Made by a program: the position numbers and the translations under genes
Part shown: in pieces, positions 43,565 to 51,691 of the stretch
Numbering within the stretch: the first letter of the stretch is position 1
How the letters are laid out: each line of letters opens with the position of its first letter
Assembly (NCBI GenBank): GCA_902363335.1
Contig: CABIZV010000004.1
Span: 411,566-475,565, forward strand
Direction of reading: 5' to 3'
Length of the DNA: 64,000 nucleotides
From: Enterobacteriaceae bacterium
Lineage (GTDB): Bacteria > Pseudomonadota > Gammaproteobacteria > Enterobacterales > Enterobacteriaceae
Notes under the pieces: generated by a model
What the model was told of the DNA's origin: nothing
Databases searched by the model: none
What the model saw: only the letters and a program-made list of their open reading frames with translations

Positions 43565-44443
43565 TTAGAATAACTTTTTTGACCACCCGAGCTTAGTACT
43601 TAATGTATTGAAATAGCTGTAGTCTTTAGGATGAATCAGGTTCAGATGGTATTCGCTGCGGCGAATTAAGACATCCTCACCCTCCTGAATAGGCAGCGCA
43701 ATCTGGCTGTCACAGCTGATTTCCAGGTCGTTACGACGATGGGAGAAGCGCAGCCGAATGGTGCTGTTGCTGTTTATCACCAGCGGACGCGCCGACAGCG
43801 TGTGCGGGAACATCGGCACCAGCGTAATGGCATCGAGTGATGGCGTGAGAATTGGGCCACCCGCCGAAAGTGAGTAGGCCGTTGAGCCGGTAGGGGTTGA
43901 GATAATCAGCCCGTCAGAGCGCTGCGAGAAGGCAAAAGTCTCATCGATATAGACTTCAAATTCAATCATGTGCGCAACTTTGCCTGGGTGCAGCACGACC
44001 TCATTAATGGCGGTGCTGATGCGTTTCTGGCAATTTTGCTGACAAACCTGCGCTTCCAGCAGGAAACGTTTTTCAGCGATGTAATTGCCCTCCAGCACGT
44101 CGGCAAGCTGCTGGTGAGCATTATCCGGGTCGAGGTCGGTCAGAAAGCCTAGGTTGCCACGGTTAATACCGATAACGCTCACGTCATAACGGGCAAGCGT
44201 GCGGGCAGCCCCGAGCATATTGCCGTCCCCTCCGACAACAACGGCGAGGTCAGCTTTCTGGCCTATTTCCGCCAGCGTACCGGTTTTGACGTTATCAAGC
44301 TTTAGCTCCTGGGCTATCTGGCGCTCAACAATCACATCGTAGCCTTTGGTGCAAAGCCAGCGATAGAGCATTTCATGTGTCGTCAGGGCCGTCGGGTGCC
44401 GCGGATGTCCTACAATACCGATACACTTGAAATGATTGTTCAT
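43565..44443 (-). CDS. nadK: NAD kinase
   Basis: 292 residues from MNNHFKCIGIVGHPRHP. Contains the GGDGNMLGAAR motif (phosphate/ATP binding) and NEVVLHPG and SDGLIISTPTGSTAYSLSAGGP blocks of the family. Makes NADP from NAD and ATP. The start is set by homology to E. coli; a longer frame runs into the grpE promoter. Divergent from grpE. Confidence 0.97.
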   Translation of the reverse strand: MNNHFKCIGIVGHPRHPTALTTHEMLYRWLCTKGYDVIVERQIAQELKLDNVKTGTLAEIGQKADLAVVVGGDGNMLGAARTLARYDVSVIGINRGNLGFLTDLDPDNAHQQLADVLEGNYIAEKRFLLEAQVCQQNCQKRISTAINEVVLHPGKVAHMIEFEVYIDETFAFSQRSDGLIISTPTGSTAYSLSAGGPILTPSLDAITLVPMFPHTLSARPLVINSNSTIRLRFSHRRNDLEISCDSQIALPIQEGEDVLIRRSEYHLNLIHPKDYSYFNTLSTKLGWSKKLF

Positions 44444-44491
44444 TTTCTGAATGTCCTTGTGCCGAAGATTGGTGACAATGTGAGAGCTTCC

Positions 44492-44520
44492 CTTGAAACC
44501 TGGAATCTGATCCCCATAAT
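44492..44520 (+). promoter_or_regulatory. Sigma-32 heat-shock promoter of grpE
   Basis: -35 CTTGAAA (44492-44498), 13-bp spacer, -10 CCCCATAAT (44512-44520), a near-perfect sigma-32 promoter 44 bp before grpE. Confidence 0.9.
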
Positions 44521-44564
44521 AATCCAGGTTAGCGAGATGATTGTGAAAAAACGCGGAGAAATTC

Positions 44565-45158
44565 ATGAGTAGTAAAGAACAGAAAACGCCTGAGGGGCAA
44601 TCCCCGGAAGAAATTATCATGGATCAGCACGAAGAAGTTGAGGCGGTTGAACCAAACGCTTCTGCTGAGCAGGTGGATCCGCGCGACGAAAAAATTGCGA
44701 ACCTTGAGTCGCAGTTAGCGGAAGCCGAAAACCGCGAACGCGAAAGCGTACTGCGCGTGAAGGCAGAAATGGAAAACCTGCGTCGTCGTACTGAGATTGA
44801 CGTCGAGAAGGCCCACAAATTCGCGCTGGAGAAATTCGTCAACGAACTTCTGCCGGTGCTGGATAGCCTGGATCGCGCCCTGGAAGTTGCCAACAAAGAC
44901 AATGAAGCAATGGCGGGGATGATTGAAGGTATCGAATTGACCCGTAAGTCTATGCTGGATGTAGTGGCGAAATTTGGCGTGCAGGTCGTTGCGGATACTA
45001 ACGTTCCGATGGACCCGAACGTTCACCAGGCCATTGCTATGGTAGAGTCTGACGAAGTTGCTGCTGGCAACGTGCTCATGGTGATGCAAAAAGGCTATAC
45101 CCTGAACGGTCGTACCATTCGCGCGGCGATGGTCTCCGTTGCAAAGGCGAAGGGTTAA
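44565..45158 (+). CDS. grpE: Nucleotide exchange factor GrpE
   Basis: 197 residues, the E. coli length. Long N-terminal coiled coil (KIANLESQLAEAENRERES), then LRRRTEIDVEKAHKFALEKFVNELLPVLDSLDRAL and C-terminal beta domain (VMQKGYTLNGRTIRAAMVSV). Releases ADP from DnaK. Preceded by a sigma-32 promoter. Confidence 0.98.
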   Translation: MSSKEQKTPEGQSPEEIIMDQHEEVEAVEPNASAEQVDPRDEKIANLESQLAEAENRERESVLRVKAEMENLRRRTEIDVEKAHKFALEKFVNELLPVLDSLDRALEVANKDNEAMAGMIEGIELTRKSMLDVVAKFGVQVVADTNVPMDPNVHQAIAMVESDEVAAGNVLMVMQKGYTLNGRTIRAAMVSVAKAKG

Positions 45159-45171
45159 CCTTTGCCTTTCA

Positions 45172-45195
45172 CCCTCTCCCCGCCAGGGGAGAGGG
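45172..45195. repeat. GC-rich hairpin between grpE and yfjD
   Basis: CCCTCTCCCC/GGGGAGAGGG, a perfect 10-bp stem with a GCCA loop between convergent genes. No T run. The sequence is of the kind found repeatedly between genes in this family (REP-like), and may protect mRNA ends. Confidence 0.65.
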
Positions 45196-45201
45196 GATTG
45201 A

Positions 45202-46488
45202 TTATTCCGCCACGCTTTCGCGAAGCGGTCTTATTGGGCTCACCTGAACCTGCTTAATTACATTATCCTGCACGTCGAGAATATCGATATCGTATTGCGC
45301 GATACGCACCCGCGTACCTGCCGCAGGGATCTCTTCTAACGCTTCCACAATCATACCGTTAACCGTCCGCGCTTCATCTTCCGGCAGATGCCAGTTAAAG
45401 GCTTTGTTGAGTTCACGAATGTTGGCGCCACCGTCGATAATGACCGAACCGTCGTTCTGCGGATTAACTTCTTCAGCAAGGGAAGGGGACATGGAGGTGG
45501 TAAAGTCGCCGACGATCTCTTCAAGAATATCTTCGACGGTAATCAGCCCCTGGATATCGCCGTACTCATCAACTACCAGACCGACTTTTTTCTTATTGCG
45601 CTGAAACTTGACCAACTGGATGCTCAGCGGGGTGCCCTCAGGCACAAAGTAGATTTCATCCGCCGCGCGGAGCATCACTTCTTTAGTGAACTCCTTTTTC
45701 TCGGTCATCAGGCGATAGGCTTCGCGCAAACGCAGCATGCTGATGGCGTCATCCAGGGAATCGCGATACAGAACGATGCGGCCGTGTGGAGAGTGCGTCA
45801 ATTGGCGGACGATGGATTTCCAGTCATCATTGATGTTGATGCCCACGATTTCGTTGCGCGGCACCATAATGTCGTCAACGCTCACCTTTTCTAAATCCAG
45901 AACCGAAAGCAGCATGTCCTGATTACGGCGCGAGATTTGTGTGCGCGATTCGTTCACGATAGTGCGCAGTTCATCTTTGCTAAGGGCGCTGCTAATCGTG
46001 ATGTCCGTTTTGATGCCCATCATACGCATCAGGATGCGGGTAATAATGTTAAGCAGCCACACCAGCGGCATCATGATAATTTGCAGCGGCGCCAGCAGGA
46101 AGCTGCTGGGATAAGCGACTTTCTCCGGGTAGAGCGCAGCAATAGTTTTCGGCAGAACTTCCGCAAAAACCAGCACCACGAAGGTCAGGACCCCGGTAGC
46201 AATCGCCACACCTACATCGCCATACAGGCGCATGCCGACAATCGTCCCCAGCGCAGAAGCCAGAATATTGACCAGGTTATTGCCGATAAGCACCAGGCTG
46301 ATTAAGCGGTCAGGCTTTTTCAGCAGCTTCTCGACGCGACGAGCCCGGCGATCGCCTTGTTTTGCCAGATGCCGCAGACGGTAACGGTTAAGCGTCATCA
46401 TGCCGGTTTCAGAACCGGAGAAATAGGCGGAGATGACCACCATGATGATCAATGTGACGATCAGCGTGGTAGTTGAAATATGTTCCAA
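45202..46488 (-). CDS. yfjD: CNNM/CorB-type membrane protein with CBS domains (YfjD)
   Basis: 428 residues. DUF21 membrane domain with the first helix TLIVTLIIMVVISAYFSGSETGMM, two CBS repeats in the middle (KVSVDDIMVPRNEIVGI; EIYFVPEGTPLSIQLVKFQRNKKKVGLVVDEYGDIQGLITVEDILEEIVGD) and a C-terminal CorC_HlyC domain (GANIRELNKAFNWHLP). Relatives handle Mg or other cations. Located 16 bp after ypjD, in the same operon. Confidence 0.92.
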   Translation of the reverse strand: MEHISTTTLIVTLIIMVVISAYFSGSETGMMTLNRYRLRHLAKQGDRRARRVEKLLKKPDRLISLVLIGNNLVNILASALGTIVGMRLYGDVGVAIATGVLTFVVLVFAEVLPKTIAALYPEKVAYPSSFLLAPLQIIMMPLVWLLNIITRILMRMMGIKTDITISSALSKDELRTIVNESRTQISRRNQDMLLSVLDLEKVSVDDIMVPRNEIVGININDDWKSIVRQLTHSPHGRIVLYRDSLDDAISMLRLREAYRLMTEKKEFTKEVMLRAADEIYFVPEGTPLSIQLVKFQRNKKKVGLVVDEYGDIQGLITVEDILEEIVGDFTTSMSPSLAEEVNPQNDGSVIIDGGANIRELNKAFNWHLPEDEARTVNGMIVEALEEIPAAGTRVRIAQYDIDILDVQDNVIKQVQVSPIRPLRESVAE

Positions 46489-46504
46489 GAGAAGTCCTTA
46501 GTCC

Positions 46505-47296
46505 TTAACTCACAAATTGTTGGATGATACGGCTACCGAAATAGGCAAGGGTCAGGATGCCGGCGCCAGCCACGTTAAACCACACGACTCGACGTCCGCG
46601 CCAACCTTCATGATAGTGGCCCCACAACAATACGATATAGACAAACCAGGCGATGATAGAAAGGACGGCCTTATCAATATTTTCCATGCTAAAGAGATTA
46701 TGCATGTAAAACAGGCCGGTACAGAGCGTGAGGGTCAGCAGTACGACGCCAACCTGGGTGATGTGAAACATTTTGCGTTCGATAACCATCAGGGGTGGCA
46801 TTTCATGACTGAACGCCAGTTTTTTGTTCTTCAGTTGATAGTCTATCCACGCGAGCTGTAGCGCGTATAAAGCGGCGATAATCAGCGTTGCATAGGAGAA
46901 CAGCGACAAGCCAATATGCACCAGCATTCCCGGAGTGGCCTCCAGATGAGTGATGAATTCATTGGGCATAAAGGTAGCGAACGCGAGATTAATCAGCGCA
47001 AACACATAAACGATGGGCAACAACAGCCAGCCGCGATTCCGTGAGGCGACGATGGTCATCACCGTACAGATCATCAGGCTCACGAGTGAACCGACGTTTA
47101 GCAGGCTGAGATTTTGCCCAGCCTCACCGCCCGGCAAAATACGCGCCTCCAGCGCAAACGCATGGCACACCAGCGCGACGGTGGCGGAGAGAATAGCCAT
47201 ACGCCGCCAGCCGCTGTTTTTTTGCAGCAGACCGGGAATAATCAGCGCAAGGCTGATGGAGTAGGCAACAAGCGCGAGCAGGGCAAAAACAGGCAT
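46505..47296 (-). CDS. ypjD: Cytochrome c assembly-like membrane protein YpjD
   Basis: 263 residues with about eight membrane helices of the CcsA/CcmC heme-handling family, including the WxWD-related loop region around ATPGMLVHIGLSLFSYATL and FVYIVLLWGHYHEGW. Conserved next to ffh in enterics, divergent from it. Exact role is unclear. Confidence 0.92.
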   Translation of the reverse strand: MPVFALLALVAYSISLALIIPGLLQKNSGWRRMAILSATVALVCHAFALEARILPGGEAGQNLSLLNVGSLVSLMICTVMTIVASRNRGWLLLPIVYVFALINLAFATFMPNEFITHLEATPGMLVHIGLSLFSYATLIIAALYALQLAWIDYQLKNKKLAFSHEMPPLMVIERKMFHITQVGVVLLTLTLCTGLFYMHNLFSMENIDKAVLSIIAWFVYIVLLWGHYHEGWRGRRVVWFNVAGAGILTLAYFGSRIIQQFVS

Positions 47297-47509
47297 AAAG
47301 TGTCGGCGGTCGTCAAATAGAAGAAAGAGATGCAGTATATACGCAAATTCCTTCGAGTTGTATCAGGCGCATAGCCAGCATGTGTTGCGTTACGTGACGT
47401 CAGTGTCAACCGCAGCCTCACAACTCGCCCTGTGTCGTGTTATACTCCCGCAAATTTCCGTTTTTTGGTCGCGTTAGCGACTCACCGTTTCCACCCCAGG
47501 CGAGAGACA

Positions 47510-48874
47510 ATGTTTGATAATTTAACCGATCGTTTGTCGCGCACGCTGCGCAACATCAGTGGCCGTGGACGCCTTACTGAAGAGAACGTCAAAGAGACGC
47601 TGCGCGAAGTGCGCATGGCGCTGCTGGAGGCTGACGTTGCGCTGCCGGTAGTGCGTGATTTTATCAATCGCGTAAAAGAAAAAGCGGTTGGTCACGAAGT
47701 AAACAAAAGCCTGACGCCGGGCCAGGAATTCGTCAAAATCGTTCGTAGCGAACTGGTTTCGGCGATGGGCGAAGAGAACCAGAGTCTGAATTTGGCCGCT
47801 CAGCCTCCAGCCGTTGTGCTGATGGCGGGTTTGCAAGGTGCGGGTAAAACCACAAGCGTTGCGAAGCTGGGTAAATTCCTGCGTGAGAAGCACAAGAAGA
47901 AAGTGCTGGTTGTCTCTGCCGACGTTTATCGTCCAGCGGCGATCAAACAGCTGCAAACTCTGGCTGAGCAGGTTGCTGTTGATTTCTTCCCGTCAGACGT
48001 TGGCCAGAAGCCTATCGACATCGTTAACGCGGCGCTCAAAGAAGCGAAGCTGAAATTCTACGACGTGCTGCTGGTGGATACCGCCGGTCGTTTGCACGTT
48101 GACGAAGCGATGATGGATGAAATCAAGCAGGTTCACGCGGCGATTAAGCCGGTTGAAACCCTGTTTGTGGTCGATGCGATGACCGGTCAGGATGCGGCAA
48201 ATACCGCTAAGGCCTTCAACGAAGCGCTGCCGCTGACCGGCGTAGTGCTGACCAAGGTCGACGGTGATGCACGCGGCGGTGCGGCGCTCTCAATTCGTCA
48301 CATTACCGGTAAGCCAATCAAGTTCCTCGGCGTCGGTGAAAAAACCGAAGCGCTGGAGCCGTTCCATCCCGATCGTATCGCCTCCCGTATCCTCGGCATG
48401 GGCGATGTGCTGTCGCTTATCGAAGATATCGAAAGCAAGGTTGACCGCGCACAGGCTGAAAAGCTGGCGACTAAACTTAAGAAGGGTGACGGTTTTGACC
48501 TGAACGATTTCTTAGACCAGCTCAAGCAGATGAAAAACATGGGCGGCATGGCCAGCCTGATGGGCAAACTGCCGGGCATGGGGCAGCTTCCAGATAACGT
48601 CAAATCCCAGATGGACGATAAGGTGCTGGTGCGTATGGAGGCGATCATCAACTCGATGACGCTGAAAGAGCGCGCGAAGCCGGAAATCATCAAGGGTTCC
48701 CGCAAGCGTCGTATCGCTCAGGGCTGCGGCATGCAGGTTCAGGACGTTAACCGCCTGCTCAAGCAGTTTGACGATATGCAGCGCATGATGAAGAAGATGA
48801 AGTCGAAAGGCGGCATGATGAAAATGATGCGCGGCATGAAAGGCATGATGCCCCCAGGATTCCCGGGCCGTTAA
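47510..48874 (+). CDS. ffh: Signal recognition particle protein Ffh
   Basis: 454 residues from MFDNLTDRLSRTLRNISGRG. N domain, GTPase G domain (G1 GLQGAGKTTSVAKLG, DTAGRL, TKVDGDARGG) and a Met-rich M domain (MKKMKSKGGMMKMMRGMKGMM) that binds signal peptides and 4.5S RNA. Delivers nascent membrane proteins to FtsY. The start is chosen by homology; GGCGAGAGACA lies upstream. Confidence 0.98.
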   Translation: MFDNLTDRLSRTLRNISGRGRLTEENVKETLREVRMALLEADVALPVVRDFINRVKEKAVGHEVNKSLTPGQEFVKIVRSELVSAMGEENQSLNLAAQPPAVVLMAGLQGAGKTTSVAKLGKFLREKHKKKVLVVSADVYRPAAIKQLQTLAEQVAVDFFPSDVGQKPIDIVNAALKEAKLKFYDVLLVDTAGRLHVDEAMMDEIKQVHAAIKPVETLFVVDAMTGQDAANTAKAFNEALPLTGVVLTKVDGDARGGAALSIRHITGKPIKFLGVGEKTEALEPFHPDRIASRILGMGDVLSLIEDIESKVDRAQAEKLATKLKKGDGFDLNDFLDQLKQMKNMGGMASLMGKLPGMGQLPDNVKSQMDDKVLVRMEAIINSMTLKERAKPEIIKGSRKRRIAQGCGMQVQDVNRLLKQFDDMQRMMKKMKSKGGMMKMMRGMKGMMPPGFPGR

Positions 48875-48883
48875 TCCCTTTGG

Positions 48884-48918
48884 CCGGGGTGTGCAGGCTC
48901 ACGAACTGCATACCCCGG
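48884..48918 (+). terminator. Long hairpin after ffh
   Basis: Stem CCGGGGTGTGCAG/CTGCATACCCCGG (13 bp, one G-T pair) with a 9-base loop. It has no T run, so it may be a processing or stabilising hairpin rather than a strong terminator. Confidence 0.55.
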
Positions 48919-48995
48919 AGCTGACAAACATATCGACTTAACGCTGTCTATTACGGTAACGCCCCGGTTATCGTGCGGTAAAAGACAGATGTTGA

Positions 48996-49023
48996 TTGCA
49001 ATTCCCCCAGAAATGAGTAAAAT
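48996..49023 (+). promoter_or_regulatory. Promoter of the rpsP-rimM-trmD-rplS operon
   Basis: -35 TTGCAA (48996-49001), 16-bp spacer, -10 TAAAAT (49018-49023), about 75 bp before rpsP. Confidence 0.65.
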
Positions 49024-49043
49024 TTTCGGGCTTTTAATATGAC

Positions 49044-49079
49044 ACCGGGCCCCCTCCCTCGATGGGGCCCGGTTGTTCT
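49044..49079 (+). terminator. Leader hairpin/attenuator before rpsP
   Basis: Stem ACCGGGCCCC (49044-49053) pairs with GGGGCCCGGT (49064-49073), followed by TGTTCT. It lies between the promoter and rpsP, as the attenuator-like leader does in E. coli. Confidence 0.7.
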
Positions 49080-49098
49080 ATTCACACAAGAGGATGTT

Positions 49099-49347
49099 AT
49101 GGTAACTATTCGTTTAGCACGTCACGGCGCTAAAAAGCGTCCGTTCTACCAGGTTGTTGTCACTGACAGCCGTAACGCACGTAACGGTCGCTTCATCGAG
49201 CGCGTTGGCTTCTTCAACCCGCTGGCAAGCGAAAAAGAAGAAGGCACTCGCCTGGATCTGGATCGTGTAGCTCACTGGGTTGGCCTGGGCGCTACTGTTT
49301 CCGATCGCGTAGCAGCGCTGATCAAAGCCGCTAACAAAGCAGCTTAA
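49099..49347 (+). CDS. rpsP: 30S ribosomal protein S16
   Basis: 82 residues from MVTIRLARHGAKKRPFYQVVV, matching E. coli S16 in length. S16 is needed for 30S assembly. Start preceded by AGAGGATGTT. First gene of the four-gene operon. Confidence 0.98.
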   Translation: MVTIRLARHGAKKRPFYQVVVTDSRNARNGRFIERVGFFNPLASEKEEGTRLDLDRVAHWVGLGATVSDRVAALIKAANKAA

Positions 49348-49365
49348 TCTGTCACGGTGGTCATG

Positions 49366-49914
49366 ATGAGCAAACAACTCGCCGCAAAAGCACCTGTTGA
49401 TCCGATCGTATTGGGCAAAATGGGTTCTTGCTACGGTATCCGTGGTTGGCTCAGAGTGTTTTCCTCCACCGAGGACGCCGAAAGCATTTTTGACTATCAG
49501 CCCTGGTTAATCCAGAAGGCGGGTCAGTGGCAGACCGTTGAGCTGGAAAGCTGGCGCTACCACAATCAGGATATCGTCATTAAGCTGAAAGGCGTTGACG
49601 ATCGCGATGCCGCGAATCTGCTGACGAATTGCGAAATTATCGTCGATTCATCGCAGCTGCCGGCGCTGGATGATGGAACCTACTATTGGAAAGACCTTAT
49701 GGGCTGCCAGGTAGTGACCACAGAAGGCTACGGTCTCGGTAAAGTCATCGATATGATGGAAACCGGGTCGAATGACGTTCTCGTCATTAAGGCAAACCTG
49801 AAAGATGCATTTGGCATCAAGGAACGTCTCGTACCGTTCCTCGATGGGCAGGTTATCAAGAAAGTCGATCTCACTACTCGTACTATCGAAGTAGATTGGG
49901 ATCCTGGTTTTTAA
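49366..49914 (+). CDS. rimM: Ribosome maturation factor RimM
   Basis: 182 residues from MSKQLAAKAPVDPIVLGKMGS. N-terminal barrel (GIRGWLRVFSSTEDAESIFDY) and C-terminal PRC-barrel (YYWKDLMGCQVVT...IEVDWDPGF). Assists 30S head assembly with S19. 18 bp after rpsP. Three in-frame ATGs are clustered; this one matches the E. coli start. Confidence 0.97.
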   Translation: MSKQLAAKAPVDPIVLGKMGSCYGIRGWLRVFSSTEDAESIFDYQPWLIQKAGQWQTVELESWRYHNQDIVIKLKGVDDRDAANLLTNCEIIVDSSQLPALDDGTYYWKDLMGCQVVTTEGYGLGKVIDMMETGSNDVLVIKANLKDAFGIKERLVPFLDGQVIKKVDLTTRTIEVDWDPGF

Positions 49915-49944
49915 ACCTCCGGATAAACGGTAAAAGACGGCGCT

Positions 49945-50712
49945 ATGTGGATTGGCATAATTAGCCTGTTTCCTGAAATGTTCCGCGCAATTACCGATTA
50001 CGGGGTAACTGGCCGGGCAGTAAAAAATGGCCTGCTGAACATCCAGAGCTGGAGTCCTCGTGACTTTGCTCATGACCGGCACCGTACCGTGGACGATCGT
50101 CCTTACGGCGGCGGACCGGGGATGTTAATGATGGTGCAACCTTTGCGGGACGCCATCAATGCAGCAAAAGCCGCGGCAGGTGAAGGCGCGAAGGTGATTT
50201 ATCTGTCACCTCAGGGACGCAAGCTTGATCAAGCAGGCGTCAGCGAGCTGGCCACGAATCAAAAGTTGATTCTGGTGTGTGGTCGCTACGAAGGCATAGA
50301 TGAGCGCGTGATTCAGACCGAAATTGATGAAGAATGGTCAATTGGCGATTACGTTCTCAGCGGTGGTGAGTTACCGGCAATGACGCTGATCGACTCTGTT
50401 TCCCGGTTTATTCCGGGAGTTCTGGGTCATGAAGCTTCAGCAATCGAAGATTCGTTTGCTGATGGATTGCTGGACTGTCCACACTATACTCGCCCTGAAG
50501 TGTTAGAAGGGATGGAAGTACCGCCAGTTCTGCTGTCGGGGAACCATGCCGAGATACGTCGCTGGCGTTTGAAGCAGTCGCTGGGCCGCTCCTGGCTTAG
50601 AAGACCTGAACTTCTGGAAAACCTGGCTCTGACTGAAGAGCAAGCAAGGTTGCTGGCGGAGTTCAAACAGGAACACGCACAACAGCAACATAAACATGAT
50701 GGGCTGGTTTAA
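49945..50712 (+). CDS. trmD: tRNA (guanine37-N1)-methyltransferase TrmD
   Basis: 255 residues. SPOUT-fold enzyme with the trefoil-knot segments YLSPQGRKLDQ, LVCGRYEGIDERV and IGDYVLSGGELPAM that bind SAM. Methylates G37 in tRNAs reading CNN codons and prevents +1 frameshifts. Confidence 0.98.
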   Translation: MWIGIISLFPEMFRAITDYGVTGRAVKNGLLNIQSWSPRDFAHDRHRTVDDRPYGGGPGMLMMVQPLRDAINAAKAAAGEGAKVIYLSPQGRKLDQAGVSELATNQKLILVCGRYEGIDERVIQTEIDEEWSIGDYVLSGGELPAMTLIDSVSRFIPGVLGHEASAIEDSFADGLLDCPHYTRPEVLEGMEVPPVLLSGNHAEIRRWRLKQSLGRSWLRRPELLENLALTEEQARLLAEFKQEHAQQQHKHDGLV

Positions 50713-50753
50713 GACCCCCAAATATCAGTTTACCCAGGATAAGAGATTAAATT

Positions 50754-51101
50754 ATGAGCAACATTATTAAGCAACTTGAAGACGAACAGATGAAGCAGGA
50801 CGTACCTTCATTCCGTCCGGGTGATACCGTGGAAGTGAAAGTATGGGTTGTTGAAGGTTCCAAAAAACGTCTGCAGGCATTTGAGGGCGTGGTTATCGCT
50901 ATTCGTAGCCGCGGTCTGCACTCTGCATTCACTGTTCGCAAAATTTCCAACGGCGAAGGCGTTGAGCGTGTCTTCCAGACTCACTCTCCAGTAGTTGACA
51001 GCATTGCTGTTAAACGCCGTGGTGCTGTACGTAAAGCTAAACTGTACTACCTGCGTGAGCGCACTGGTAAGTCTGCTCGTATCAAAGAGCGTCTTAACTA
51101 A
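50754..51101 (+). CDS. rplS: 50S ribosomal protein L19
   Basis: 115 residues (MSNIIKQLEDEQMKQDVPSF...). Sits at the 30S-50S interface. Last gene of the rpsP operon, followed by an intrinsic terminator. Confidence 0.98.
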   Translation: MSNIIKQLEDEQMKQDVPSFRPGDTVEVKVWVVEGSKKRLQAFEGVVIAIRSRGLHSAFTVRKISNGEGVERVFQTHSPVVDSIAVKRRGAVRKAKLYYLRERTGKSARIKERLN

Positions 51102-51130
51102 GATTCGCGCAAGCGACATCCTGTTAGAAG

Positions 51131-51160
51131 GGGCTGGCCGAAAGGCTGGCCCTTTTTTTA
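51131..51160 (+). terminator. Terminator of the rplS operon
   Basis: GGGCTGGCC/GGCTGGCCC stem with a GAAA loop (two G-T pairs), followed by T7. Confidence 0.9.
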
Positions 51161-51233
51161 TCTTCTAAAGCACCTCTCGTTAACATCTGACTGATAAATC
51201 ATTTACAATGCCCTCGGTTACCGGGAGGGTAGG

Positions 51234-51635
51234 GTGAACGGAAAAACAGTCAGCATAGCAGCATTGAAACGGCGAGCCGCCTGGCTTGCGCTGTTTGCTA
51301 TGGCGCTGATTATCTTTGCTCCGCTGGTCTCCATTTCGTTACAACAGCCGCCGATGAGCGCGATGCCGGGCATGCACCACGATATGAGTATGTCGATGCC
51401 TGGACATCACACGACACCGGAAAGTATGCCCATCGATCACGGTGAGGCATGCGGTTACTGCGTACTGTTAGCGCATGCCCCGGGTCTGATACTGGCACTG
51501 TGTATCCTGTTGTGCGCATTACTGCTGCGCGTGACGATCGTGTCTTTGCCGCCGGTGGTGAACCACTGGCGTTATTTCCCTTGGCTATTCCCCGATACCC
51601 GCGCACCGCCGCAACGCTCTGCTTTACCTGCTTAA
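51234..51635 (+). CDS. DUF2946-type small membrane protein
   Basis: 133 residues from GTG 51234, with GGGAGGGTAGG just upstream. First helix AAWLALFAMALIIFAPLVSI, a periplasmic His/Met-rich stretch (MHHDMSMSMPGHHTTPESMPIDHGEACGYC), then a second helix. The H-x4-C-x2-C block fits DUF2946 proteins, which are often linked to copper. The metal-rich loop suggests copper binding at the periplasmic face. 56 bp before a PepSY protein, probably one operon. Confidence 0.72.
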   Translation: MNGKTVSIAALKRRAAWLALFAMALIIFAPLVSISLQQPPMSAMPGMHHDMSMSMPGHHTTPESMPIDHGEACGYCVLLAHAPGLILALCILLCALLLRVTIVSLPPVVNHWRYFPWLFPDTRAPPQRSALPA

Positions 51636-51691
51636 TAACGATGAATGACGCATCAGCGTCACGCCTCTTTTCGTAAAGATGAAGGAAGAGT

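Noticed and set aside
45172..45195. Hairpin as terminator for grpE/yfjD
   Set aside because: No T tract on either side; better described as a REP-like repeat hairpin.
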